DNA of 64,000 bases from NCBI GenBank assembly GCA_041879415.1, contig CP090851.1, positions 2,542,001 to 2,606,000 of the forward strand, written 5' to 3'. The DNA is from Vibrio chagasii (GTDB taxonomy: Bacteria > Pseudomonadota > Gammaproteobacteria > Enterobacterales > Vibrionaceae). The first letter of the stretch is position 1; each line of letters begins with the position of its first letter. The notes below the pieces were generated by a model. The model was not told the origin of the DNA, ran no database searches, and worked only from the letters and a program-made list of their open reading frames with translations. Of this stretch, positions 20,291 to 29,596 are shown one piece after another. Both the position numbers and the translations under genes were made by a program.

Positions 20291-20345
20291 GAGACTTCCT
20301 TTCAATTCGCTACTTAAACGCTTAGTAGTGATGACTAAACAATAA

Positions 20346-20870
20346 TTAAAGAACGAGGCTAATAGCGAGACTGGTACACGCCATCCCCAAAGCTGCACCA
20401 ATGAGTACATCCGTTAAGAAGTGCACACCGAGCAGTATTCGGGAGCTAGCAATCGCGATAGCCCAAGCCAAACTAAATAGATATAAGCTCGGATAGAAAT
20501 GCCCGATTAATGTCGCCATAACAAAAGCAGCAGCGGCATGCCCAGATGGCAGGCTGTACTTATCTGATGGGACAATATGAGAGTGAAGTAGAGAAGAGAA
20601 TTCCGCGGGCCTGCGACGTTTGAGGGTATTTTTCGCAAACCAGTAAATCGGTAATTCAATAGCGAAGGCGGTTAAGCCCACTATCAGAAAATCACTGCCA
20701 GTTTTGCTATCGGCTAACAGTGCAATCAAAGCAATCAATATATAGAGGTGACCATCACCTGTATGAGAGATCGCCTTGCTAACTGTAGCGTGTTGACCAC
20801 TAAAACGGTTCTTCAAACAGAAAACAGAAAATGCCACATCCCAGCGGACAATAGGTTCGATAGTACGCAT
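20346..20870 (-). CDS. PAP2-family membrane phosphatase
   Basis: A 174-aa integral membrane protein with all three PAP2 motifs: KNTLKRRRP (KxxxxxxRP), SLPSGHAAA (PSGH) and SRILLGVHFLTD (SRxxxxxHxxxD), plus four to six membrane helices. Such enzymes hydrolyse lipid phosphates (phosphatidate, undecaprenyl pyrophosphate) at the periplasmic face. AAGGAG precedes the start. It is first in a two-gene unit with the glycosyltransferase, which suggests recycling or release of a lipid-phosphate carrier (inference). The substrate cannot be assigned. Confidence 0.88.
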   Translation of the reverse strand: MRTIEPIVRWDVAFSVFCLKNRFSGQHATVSKAISHTGDGHLYILIALIALLADSKTGSDFLIVGLTAFAIELPIYWFAKNTLKRRRPAEFSSLLHSHIVPSDKYSLPSGHAAAAFVMATLIGHFYPSLYLFSLAWAIAIASSRILLGVHFLTDVLIGAALGMACTSLAISLVL

Positions 20871-21019
20871 ACGATCTCCTTAACAACCCTTATTCAGTTA
20901 AGGGTCAAGTTATGCTTAACAAATGACAGTTAAGTGACGTTTTGAATGAACTAAAATGAAATTTTCCATGGTTGAGCAGCCGCTGATTGAATCGTGTTAT
21001 ATGGCTTACTCAACGCCCA

Positions 21020-21052
21020 TATAAATAAAGCGACCTAAGGCCGCTTTATTAT
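21020..21052. terminator. Terminator of the RND pump operon
   Basis: Arms AATAAAGCG (21024-21032) and CGCTTTATT (21042-21050) immediately downstream of the pump gene on the minus strand. Confidence 0.7.
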
Positions 21053-21071
21053 TCATTGCTTATTTTCTGAC

Positions 21072-24000
21072 TTAACACTCTACAGCGAAGAGTGGCTCGT
21101 GCTTTTTCACTAAACCAAAATCCGCCAAGATCGCGTAGGCTGCTGGGATCATAAACAGCACTAGCAAGGTTGAGGCAAAGATGCCAAATACGATCGAGAT
21201 TACTAAAGGCTGAATAACCTGAGCTTGCAAGCTGGTTTCAGTGAGCAGAGGCAACAAACCTGCTGCCGTCGTCATTGAGGTCAAGAACACGGCACGGAAA
21301 CGCTCGCGACTCGCTTTCACTACCGAGTCATGCACGCTATCTCCTTCATCAACGTGATGACGAATGTATTGAACGAGTAAGATAGAGTCGTTAACTACAA
21401 TCCCAGCGAGCGACACAAAGCCCATCATACTTGGCATACTTAACGAGTGGCCAAGCACCCAGTGACCTACCACCACACCGATAAAGGCTAATGGAATCGC
21501 GAGCATCACAACCACAGGCTCCAAATAACTTCTGAATTGATAACTCAGAATCGCAAACACACCAAATAGACCGAGCAAGAAGCCTTTACCCATCGATGCA
21601 CCCGTCTTGGCTGCATCCTTCGCTTCCCCTTCGAAGTCAAAACGTAAGCCTGGGTACTTCTGAATAAGTTTAGGTGCTTCATCTTTTTGGAACTGAGCCA
21701 AGATCGCTGCAGAACTCGCTTTCTTATTATCAATATCACCAAAGATACTAATGGTTCTCAGCCCGTCAATGCGTTGGATACGTACGTAATTACGCTGGAA
21801 ATCGAGCGTCGCCAGCGTAGCTAACGGAATTTGGCTGCCGTCCGCGGTAATGATTGGGAAGTTAGCCAGCTGCTGTATGTCGCCCGCTTGCTCTTTATCA
21901 AGACGCACCTCTATTGAGATATTCTCAACACCGATTTGAATCTCATCCGCTGTCTGGCCAAAGAAGGCAGCACGCAGTTGAGATGCAATCATCTGCCCGT
22001 TCACATTGTAGGTTTCAGCACCTGGGCGAAGCTTAACCAAGATCTCTTCTTTACCCATACGCATGTCATCAAGCACACCATGAACACCATCAAACTCATT
22101 CAAGTAAGCTTGAATATCCAGAGAGGCGGCTTTCAGTGCATTAAGATCATCATGCTTGGCACGGATTTCTATCGCTCGTCCACCCGGCCCCATGGTTGGT
22201 TGCTTGAAAACCAGTGAGATTGGATCCGCAAGTTCACCGATATCCTCTCGCCATGCATCAATGAAATCATCAATCACCGTATTACGGCTCTCAGCACCCC
22301 GAAGATCTAGGCGCACGGTAGCCAAGTGCGGGCCAGACTCGTTGGCATCGGCATTTGCATTGAACTGGCTGGTGATATGTTCGACGAGCGTGTTGCCCTC
22401 TTCAACTTCTTCGCTCCACTGCTCATTCAAACGCTCGGCAGACGCCACAATTTTGTCGACCACTCTCTCGGTTTGAGACAATGAAGCTCCCGGAGGAAGG
22501 ATAATACGCGCCTCAGCAATATCACCATCAAGCTCTGGGAATGGTTGAAATTTGACAATACCACCTGCAATCAAAGCAATAGACAGAAGTAGTAAGGTCA
22601 ACACTCCACCCATGAAGGCATAGCGGAAGGTCACCACTTTCTCGACCATATTCATCAAGGTGGTATTGCGGAAATTCTCAAACTTATCTAGCAACACCGT
22701 TTTGAAGCGCAGCGCTGGCTTATCGTTTTTCTCTTTGTGTAGCGAATGCGACAGGTGATTAGGCAGAATTAAGAAAGCTTCGATCAAGCTCAACGACAGC
22801 ACCAAGATCAGCACCTGTGGAACGGCTTTGAGTACCGCGCCCATTTCCCCATCGAGAAATAATAAGCTACCGAAGATACACACTGTCGTTAAAAAGGAAG
22901 ACAACACGCCGGGAAGTACTTTCTTAACGCCGTTGTAGACCGCGTCATCGACGTTTTGCCCTCGGTCGAGGTGGGAAGCTATCGATTCGGCGATCACAAT
23001 GGCGTCATCCATCATAATACCGATTGCCATCAACAAACCGACCAATGACATAATGTTGATAGACAGTCCTAAATTGGCCATCAAGAATAATCCGCCAAGA
23101 AACGCTACCGGCAAGCCTGCTGCAACCCAAAATGAATAACGTAAGCTGAAGAACAACCACATAGTAGCGAATACTAGCACGATACCTTGCCAACCGTTGC
23201 GCACCATCATAGTCAGGCGATCCCACAATACGGAGGAGAGATCGTTGGTCATTTGCAGAGTCACGCCATCAGGTGCAATTGCACGCTGGTCCTCGACAAA
23301 CTGAGTGACACGCTCTTTAATTCTGAGTGCATCATCTTCTTTGTTCTTGCTGATTTTAAGCAGCGCAGAAGGTTTACCATCAAACAACACCTTCTGCTCA
23401 TCAAGCTCAAAGCGGTCGGTGATCTTAGCAATATCTCGTAAACGGATCACAGAGCCATTTGACGCCGAACCTACTACAATGCTTTCCAGTTCCACGGGCG
23501 TGATACGCCTTTCATCGAAGCGAATCAGAAAGTTTTTGTCTGGCGTTTCAACGTTACCACTCGGCAGTTTCACATTCTGACGACCAATTTGATCAGCAAT
23601 ATCACCAACACTCAAACCGAGTTGGCGAATCGCTTGAGTATCTAGCTCAACGCGATATTGGTGATCAGAGAATCCGCTGACATCAACCAGTGAAACATCG
23701 TAATCGAGCTTCATTGTGCGTTTAAGATCTTCAGCGTATGCCTTCAGTTCCGGCCAAGAGGTGTCCGCAGTAATCGCGATATCAACGACTGGCTCATTCC
23801 AATCCAGCTCTTGTACGACAGGTGATTCAATCTCTGTAGGAAAGTCGTTGATCGAGTTGATCTGAGTTTGCACATCCACCAGCATTCGTCCGATATCCGC
23901 TTTCTCATTGAGCTTGAGAATTAGACGTGCGCTGCCTTCTATCGCCTCACATTGGGTTTCTTCAATGTTCGCTAAACCATCGACCGCGTCTTCCATTCGC

Positions 24001-24188
24001 ACACACAGGCTCTCTTCGACCTCCTGTGGGGAAGCCCCCGGATAAACAATCGCTGCCATAATGTAAGGTGGATCGTAGGCAGGAAAGGTTTCACGTTTGA
24101 TAGTGGATAACGAACTCAAACCCAATATCAACAACCCAAGCATCAACAAGTTGGCTGCGGTTGGGTGTCTTGAGAAGAACTTGATCAT
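21072..24188 (-). CDS. RND efflux transporter inner-membrane permease
   Basis: A 1038-aa proton-driven exporter subunit with the usual 12-helix plan and two large periplasmic loops. TM1 begins FFSRHPTAANLLMLGLLIL. TM4 has the proton-relay pair in GIMMDDAIVIAES (about 393). In TM10 the segment reads GIVVNDSILLVQY (about 930), so the AcrB-type lysine is replaced by Asn with a following Asp. It overlaps the upstream fusion-protein gene by four bases (ATGA), so translation is coupled. No outer-membrane channel gene is adjacent; a TolC-type channel elsewhere is expected. Substrate is unknown: drugs, bile salts or fatty acids are typical. Confidence 0.93.
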   Translation of the reverse strand: MIKFFSRHPTAANLLMLGLLILGLSSLSTIKRETFPAYDPPYIMAAIVYPGASPQEVEESLCVRMEDAVDGLANIEETQCEAIEGSARLILKLNEKADIGRMLVDVQTQINSINDFPTEIESPVVQELDWNEPVVDIAITADTSWPELKAYAEDLKRTMKLDYDVSLVDVSGFSDHQYRVELDTQAIRQLGLSVGDIADQIGRQNVKLPSGNVETPDKNFLIRFDERRITPVELESIVVGSASNGSVIRLRDIAKITDRFELDEQKVLFDGKPSALLKISKNKEDDALRIKERVTQFVEDQRAIAPDGVTLQMTNDLSSVLWDRLTMMVRNGWQGIVLVFATMWLFFSLRYSFWVAAGLPVAFLGGLFLMANLGLSINIMSLVGLLMAIGIMMDDAIVIAESIASHLDRGQNVDDAVYNGVKKVLPGVLSSFLTTVCIFGSLLFLDGEMGAVLKAVPQVLILVLSLSLIEAFLILPNHLSHSLHKEKNDKPALRFKTVLLDKFENFRNTTLMNMVEKVVTFRYAFMGGVLTLLLLSIALIAGGIVKFQPFPELDGDIAEARIILPPGASLSQTERVVDKIVASAERLNEQWSEEVEEGNTLVEHITSQFNANADANESGPHLATVRLDLRGAESRNTVIDDFIDAWREDIGELADPISLVFKQPTMGPGGRAIEIRAKHDDLNALKAASLDIQAYLNEFDGVHGVLDDMRMGKEEILVKLRPGAETYNVNGQMIASQLRAAFFGQTADEIQIGVENISIEVRLDKEQAGDIQQLANFPIITADGSQIPLATLATLDFQRNYVRIQRIDGLRTISIFGDIDNKKASSAAILAQFQKDEAPKLIQKYPGLRFDFEGEAKDAAKTGASMGKGFLLGLFGVFAILSYQFRSYLEPVVVMLAIPLAFIGVVVGHWVLGHSLSMPSMMGFVSLAGIVVNDSILLVQYIRHHVDEGDSVHDSVVKASRERFRAVFLTSMTTAAGLLPLLTETSLQAQVIQPLVISIVFGIFASTLLVLFMIPAAYAILADFGLVKKHEPLFAVEC

Positions 24189-25522
24189 GAAGCGATCTCC
24201 TCACTGCTAACGGAAAGCTCATCATCATTTGAACCAGACTCTTTCAGCAGCATGCCTTCAATGGCAGGTAGAACGTCGTTAAGAACCAGTTTGTCTCCCG
24301 CCTGTAATTCACCACGAATCACCACTTGGTTATCTCGGCGGTAAAGTACTTCGACATTCACAACCTTCAGGCGCTGGTTCTCATCCATCAAATAAATCTT
24401 ATCGCCATGTAAGGCACGTTCAGGCACAACCCAGCTTGGATTGGCTAAGCCTTCAATCTCCGCTTTGACGAACATACCATTCACTAAAGGCGTGGCACTA
24501 TTTGGCTGAAGCGCAGAATAGTCTTGATTGATTTCAAGGATGATGCCCGCTGTCGCTTGGTTTTCATCCACAGTCTCACTGATTCGTGCGACCTTGGCTG
24601 GCCAAGTGAGATTTAAGCTGCCACTGTTCAACTGAATGCTTGCCTTAGCTGGTGTTTGATATGGCTTTGGAATGCCTGCTGCATCGCGAGGAAACTGAGT
24701 AAAGCTTGAGGCTAAAGTTTGCATATCGTGAATAGAAAGTTGTGCCTCAACCTCCATAACGTCAATCCCATGAGCAATGAACATCTCTTGCTGTAGATTA
24801 ACCACTTGATTCTGTTCAATATCAACTTGAGCGATTCGCATTGGTCTAGGCAAGGTGATGGTGGTTTTATCTAAAGAGCGTTGCGCTTCTTTTACTTTAG
24901 AGACATTCACCTTAATCACCGCTTGCGCGACACGCTTTTCATCTGGCATCAAAGCGATTTGGTTCTGTATGTCTAACACCAATTTCTGTTGGGAGAGTGC
25001 GCTCTGTTGTTGTAGATCGACATCGGACTGAGAGGTCAGCCCTTTCTTACGCAGATCTTGCTTTCGTTGTAGCTCTTTATTACTGATCACTAAACGATTT
25101 TTTTCGATCTTCAGTGTTTGTTTCAGGTTCTCTTCTTCTTGATTCAGTTTCTCTAGTGAAGTCTGGCTCGATTTAAGATCCGCTTCGGCTTGTACTAATT
25201 TCAACTCGTAATCCAAAGGATCGATCTTAAGCACTTCAGTTCCTGCAGGGATCACTTGCCCTTTCTCAAGATCGGGGTGTCGATAAACGATCTGTCCTGT
25301 TACTTCGGCAATCGCTTTCCATTCAACCTTAGGTACCACTTTGCCAAAACCAACCGCCAACGGCGCGATCATCTGCTTCTCTAAACTGACAGTTTCAACC
25401 AAGCGCGCCCTGTCGCCAGCAGGCTTAGTTGGTAAATCTGGTTTTAAGTTAATCGCCACTACTAGACCAATCACACCAACGGCTAAGGCTGGGAAGAAAA
25501 GGAGCTTTTTATTTATTCTCAT
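24185..25522 (-). CDS. RND periplasmic adaptor (membrane fusion protein)
   Basis: A 445-aa adaptor linking the permease to an outer-membrane channel. ATG 25522 has AGGA eight bases upstream and gives MRINKKLLFFPALAVGVIGLVV, an N-terminal anchor or signal helix; the longer frame from 25558 lacks a ribosome site. A lipoyl half-motif region (EWKAIAEVTGQIVYRHPDLEKGQVIPAG) precedes a long coiled coil (about 110-210) and a beta-barrel/membrane-proximal domain. The start lies 14 bases inside the end of the TetR-family gene, so regulator, adaptor and pump form one operon. Confidence 0.9.
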   Translation of the reverse strand: MRINKKLLFFPALAVGVIGLVVAINLKPDLPTKPAGDRARLVETVSLEKQMIAPLAVGFGKVVPKVEWKAIAEVTGQIVYRHPDLEKGQVIPAGTEVLKIDPLDYELKLVQAEADLKSSQTSLEKLNQEEENLKQTLKIEKNRLVISNKELQRKQDLRKKGLTSQSDVDLQQQSALSQQKLVLDIQNQIALMPDEKRVAQAVIKVNVSKVKEAQRSLDKTTITLPRPMRIAQVDIEQNQVVNLQQEMFIAHGIDVMEVEAQLSIHDMQTLASSFTQFPRDAAGIPKPYQTPAKASIQLNSGSLNLTWPAKVARISETVDENQATAGIILEINQDYSALQPNSATPLVNGMFVKAEIEGLANPSWVVPERALHGDKIYLMDENQRLKVVNVEVLYRRDNQVVIRGELQAGDKLVLNDVLPAIEGMLLKESGSNDDELSVSSEEIAS

Positions 25523-26180
25523 TATTGGGTTCCTGCAAAGATGAAGGGCTTGGTGCATTGATAAAGCCTTCCGTCATCAGTTGAATGTTGTGTTCGATTA
25601 ATCGGTTCAGAAAAGCTTCATTAAGCTCGATGCCATGAATAGCCAGTAAAGGCGGTGGTGCTATAAACGGAAATACCATTAAACTTATATACGACACGCG
25701 GCAGAGCTTAGGATCCATATCCTTCCGCAAAACGCCTTGTGCCATCAGCTTTTCAAAAATGACATCTTGGGCAGGTTTAGTGACATCGAGAAAGACCTTC
25801 TCTAGCAGTTCTCTCTGCACCTCTGAAGGCGGCATATTCATCACTTGGGCAATTAAGCGAGGAAACTTAGGAACCTTGACCATCTCTTTGTAGTAAGTCC
25901 GCATTAAATCGAGAAAGTTCTCGTGGCTACTCTCTTCTACCAGCTTATGCATCTGGAGCTGCATTGGTCGTAAGGTTTCACGCAGCATTGCTTCAAACAA
26001 CCCTGCTTTATTACCAAAGTAATAACGAATCATCGCGATATTCACTCCGGCTCGTTCAGCAATTAAACGAGTGGATACCTTGTCATATGGTTGAACGACG
26101 AACAGATCACGAGCATGCTCAATCAGCAACTGCCTGACATCGAGATACTGCTGCGGTCGTCCTGCTTTACGCCCTGCCAT
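25509..26180 (-). CDS. TetR-family repressor of the RND operon
   Basis: A 223-aa regulator from ATG 26180 (a GTG lies one codon upstream). The N-terminal TetR helix-turn-helix (about 12-60) includes VSTRLIAERAGVNIAMIRYYFGNKAGLFEAML. The C-terminal ligand domain is all-helical. It is first in the operon with the adaptor and permease, the standard arrangement for local repressors of efflux pumps. Two matching TTAATC-N4-GATTAA palindromes lie immediately upstream and are the likely operators, implying autorepression of the whole operon relieved by a substrate-like ligand (inference). Confidence 0.9.
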   Translation of the reverse strand: MAGRKAGRPQQYLDVRQLLIEHARDLFVVQPYDKVSTRLIAERAGVNIAMIRYYFGNKAGLFEAMLRETLRPMQLQMHKLVEESSHENFLDLMRTYYKEMVKVPKFPRLIAQVMNMPPSEVQRELLEKVFLDVTKPAQDVIFEKLMAQGVLRKDMDPKLCRVSYISLMVFPFIAPPPLLAIHGIELNEAFLNRLIEHNIQLMTEGFINAPSPSSLQEPNNENK

Positions 26181-26201
26181 CACTAAAACCTACTAACCTA
26201 A

Positions 26202-26217
26202 TTAATCACGCGATTAA
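26202..26217. promoter_or_regulatory. Candidate TetR operator, proximal copy
   Basis: TTAATC-ACGC-GATTAA, extended outward to 9-bp arms TAATTAATC / GATTAATTA (26199-26220). Its inner edge lies 22 bases before the TetR-gene ATG. Confidence 0.6.
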
Positions 26218-26264
26218 TTATAGGGATAAATCGACACGCTGGCAGAAGATTAATTACTCACTAT

Positions 26265-26280
26265 TTAATCAATTGATTAA
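26265..26280. promoter_or_regulatory. Candidate TetR operator, distal copy
   Basis: TTAATC-AATT-GATTAA, a perfect 16-bp palindrome with the same half-sites and the same 4-bp spacer, 63 bp from the proximal copy. Confidence 0.6.
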
Positions 26281-26486
26281 TTAATTTAAACGCGCTTGTG
26301 ATTTTTTTGGTGAATCGTTCCATTAAAAAGATTTACTACAAAGTTTTAACCTGCACATAAGCAAAACGATAAACTAACCGCCCAACCTCAAAACTCCAAG
26401 CAGATGATAAAACCAATAATCACAAGCTTATTAGCACAAACCAAACCAAAACGCCGCTAATGTATGCTGATATTGGATTTTCTTGT

Positions 26487-26515
26487 TTGACGCTCAGAAT
26501 AAATTACGGTACATA
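26487..26515 (+). promoter_or_regulatory. Probable leu operon promoter
   Basis: TTGACG (26487-26492), 17-bp spacer, TACATA (26510-26515). Transcription from about 26522 would place the leader peptide start about 28 bases into the RNA. Confidence 0.6.
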
Positions 26516-26549
26516 TGGTGTTAACAGTTTATTTACGGATATTTGTGTA

Positions 26550-26612
26550 ATGATTTTTTCTTCTTCTCGACTGCTGAAACTTCTCCTTATCGTGAACCAA
26601 TCGCGCGGGTAA
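26550..26612 (+). CDS. leuL: leu operon leader peptide LeuL
   Basis: A 20-codon frame with five leucine codons at positions 8, 9, 11, 12 and 13 (CTG CTG AAA CTT CTC CTT), ending in Gln-Ser-Arg-Gly then TAA. It is placed directly before an antiterminator/terminator pair and leuA. Ribosome stalling at the Leu codons when charged tRNA-Leu is scarce should favour the antiterminator. The ribosome site is weak, common for leader peptides. Confidence 0.85.
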   Translation: MIFSSSRLLKLLLIVNQSRG

Positions 26613-26667
26613 GTTGTGGGTCAAGAACTACACAAATATTAAAACCCGCGCTGAGCGGGTTTTTTTG
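26603..26667 (+). terminator. leu attenuator (terminator and competing antiterminator)
   Basis: Terminator stem ACCCGC (26644-26649) / GCGGGT (26655-26660), extended by A:T pairs, with a T-run to 26667. The competing antiterminator pairs GCGCGGGT (26603-26610, spanning the end of leuL) perfectly with ACCCGCGC (26644-26651). The two structures are mutually exclusive because both use 26644-26649. Confidence 0.85.
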
Positions 26668-26748
26668 TAACTGGCACTTTTAAAAGAACATCATTCTCAA
26701 TAATAATTTGGATAGCAATCGATACAATATCGATATAAGGAAGCACCC

Positions 26749-28296
26749 ATGAACGATCAAGTGATAATTTTTGATACGACTTTACGTGACGGCGAGCAGG
26801 CTCTAGCTGCAAGCCTGACAGTAAAAGAGAAGTTACAAATTGCTTATGCACTTGAAAGACTGGGTGTGGACGTAATCGAAGCTGGCTTCCCGGTATCATC
26901 TCCGGGTGATTTTGAGTCAGTACAAACTATCGCAAAGAACATCAAAGATAGTCGTATCTGTGCGCTTTCTCGTGCGGTAGCGAAAGATATCGATGCAGCA
27001 GCTGAAGCGTTAAAAGTGGCTGAGCAGTTCCGTATTCATACCTTTATTTCTACTTCGACAGTACACGTACAAGACAAGCTTCGTCGCAGCTACGATGACG
27101 TGGTAGAGATGGCAGTCAAAGCCGTAAAACACGCACGTAACTACACAGATGATGTTGAGTTTTCTTGTGAAGATGCAGGTCGTACGCCTATCGACAATCT
27201 ATGTCGCATGGTTGAAGCTGCCATTAACGCGGGCGCAAAAACCATCAACATTCCAGATACAGTGGGCTACACAGTGCCTAACGAGTTTGGCGGTATTATC
27301 AAAACGCTATTTGACCGCGTACCAAATATCGACCAAGCAATCATCTCTGTTCACTGTCACGATGACTTAGGCATGTCGGTTGCTAACTCAATCGCAGCGG
27401 TACAAGCGGGTGCTAGACAAGTTGAAGGTACCATTAACGGCATTGGTGAGCGTGCGGGTAACTGTTCTTTAGAAGAGATCGCAATGATCATCAAAACTCG
27501 CCAAGAGTTGTTAGGCGTTCACACTGGCCTAGATCACCAAGAGATCCACCGCACCAGTAAGTTGGTGAGCCAGCTTTGCCACATGCCTATCCAAGATAAT
27601 AAAGCGATCGTTGGCGCTAACGCATTCAGCCACTCTTCAGGTATCCACCAAGATGGCATGCTAAAGAACAAAAACACTTACGAGATCATGACTCCTGAGT
27701 CTATTGGCTTGAAAAACAAAGCATTGAACCTAACAAGCCGTAGTGGTCGTGCTGCTGTTAAGAGCCACATGGACGCAATGGGTTACAAAGACAACGAATA
27801 CAGCCTAGATTCATTGTACGAAGACTTCTTGAAGCTTGCTGACCGTAAAGGCCAAGTCTTCGATTACGACTTAGAAGCATTAATGCACTTCGCAAATCTA
27901 CGTGACGAAGATGACTTCTACAAACTTAACTACCTAAGCGTACAATCTGGTAGTGTAATGTCTACAACCAGCATCAAGCTGCAATGTGGTGATGAAGAGA
28001 AGTGCGAAGCCGCTGTAGGTAACGGCCCAGTTGACGCACTATACCAATGTATCTACCGCTTAACTGGCTACGAAATCGTACTAGACAAGTTCGACCTAAC
28101 CGCGAAAGGCGAAGGTGAAGACGGTTTGGGCCAAGCAGACATCATTGCTAACTATAAAGGTCGTAAGTACCACGGCACAGGCGTTTCAACGGATATCGTT
28201 GAAGCTTCTGGTCAGGCGCTATTGCACGTTATCAACAGCATTCAACGTGCAGACACCATTGCTGAAATGAAGCAGCAAAAAATCGCGACAGTTTAA
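26749..28296 (+). CDS. leuA: 2-isopropylmalate synthase LeuA
   Basis: Condenses acetyl-CoA with 2-oxoisovalerate, the first committed leucine step. The 515-aa protein has the catalytic [18 protein letters not shown] motif (residues 6-23), the metal-binding [13 protein letters not shown], and the [18 protein letters not shown] signature in the TIM barrel. The C-terminal LeuA regulatory domain (about 390-510) binds leucine for feedback inhibition. AAGGAAG precedes the ATG. First structural gene of leuABCD; expression is governed by the attenuator. Confidence 0.98.
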   Translation: MNDQVIIFDTTLRDGEQALAASLTVKEKLQIAYALERLGVDVIEAGFPVSSPGDFESVQTIAKNIKDSRICALSRAVAKDIDAAAEALKVAEQFRIHTFISTSTVHVQDKLRRSYDDVVEMAVKAVKHARNYTDDVEFSCEDAGRTPIDNLCRMVEAAINAGAKTINIPDTVGYTVPNEFGGIIKTLFDRVPNIDQAIISVHCHDDLGMSVANSIAAVQAGARQVEGTINGIGERAGNCSLEEIAMIIKTRQELLGVHTGLDHQEIHRTSKLVSQLCHMPIQDNKAIVGANAFSHSSGIHQDGMLKNKNTYEIMTPESIGLKNKALNLTSRSGRAAVKSHMDAMGYKDNEYSLDSLYEDFLKLADRKGQVFDYDLEALMHFANLRDEDDFYKLNYLSVQSGSVMSTTSIKLQCGDEEKCEAAVGNGPVDALYQCIYRLTGYEIVLDKFDLTAKGEGEDGLGQADIIANYKGRKYHGTGVSTDIVEASGQALLHVINSIQRADTIAEMKQQKIATV

Positions 28297-28312
28297 GAAC
28301 CCAATAACAGAG

Positions 28313-28341
28313 CCCTAGAGCCGATGTTATTGGCTTTAGGG
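28313..28341 (+). other. Intercistronic hairpin leuA–leuB
   Basis: Arms CCCTAGAGCC / GGCTTTAGGG pair with one mismatch and lack a U-tract, so transcription should continue into leuB. Confidence 0.5.
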
Positions 28342-28384
28342 ACAAAATTTAAAACGAGCCAAATAGCTCAGTAACAAGAATTAA

Positions 28385-29485
<1,101 letters not shown>

Positions 29486-29523
29486 TCATTACGCTCTGAA
29501 GCAAGTACATAAGAATAATATCA

Positions 29524-29554
29524 AGCCAAGTCATCCAAAGTGCGTGACTTGGCT
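29524..29554 (+). other. Intercistronic hairpin leuB–leuC
   Basis: Perfect 10-bp arms AGCCAAGTCA (29524-29533) and TGACTTGGCT (29545-29554) in a 111-bp gap, without a T-tract. Confidence 0.5.
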
Positions 29555-29596
29555 AGAAACAAACACTGGGACTGATGCTCCCAAGGAAGAAAAGCT

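Larger units (their letters stand above)
26181..26549. other. 369-bp divergent region between the TetR gene and leuL
   Basis: It holds the two palindromes for the efflux operon on the left and the leu promoter on the right. The middle (about 26300-26460) is AT-rich with no recognisable gene. Confidence 0.6.

Noticed and set aside
20291..20410. Extended 391-aa form of the glycosyltransferase
   Set aside because: It overlaps the PAP2 gene and adds an unrelated hydrophobic peptide; ATG 20290 has a good ribosome site and the family N-terminus.
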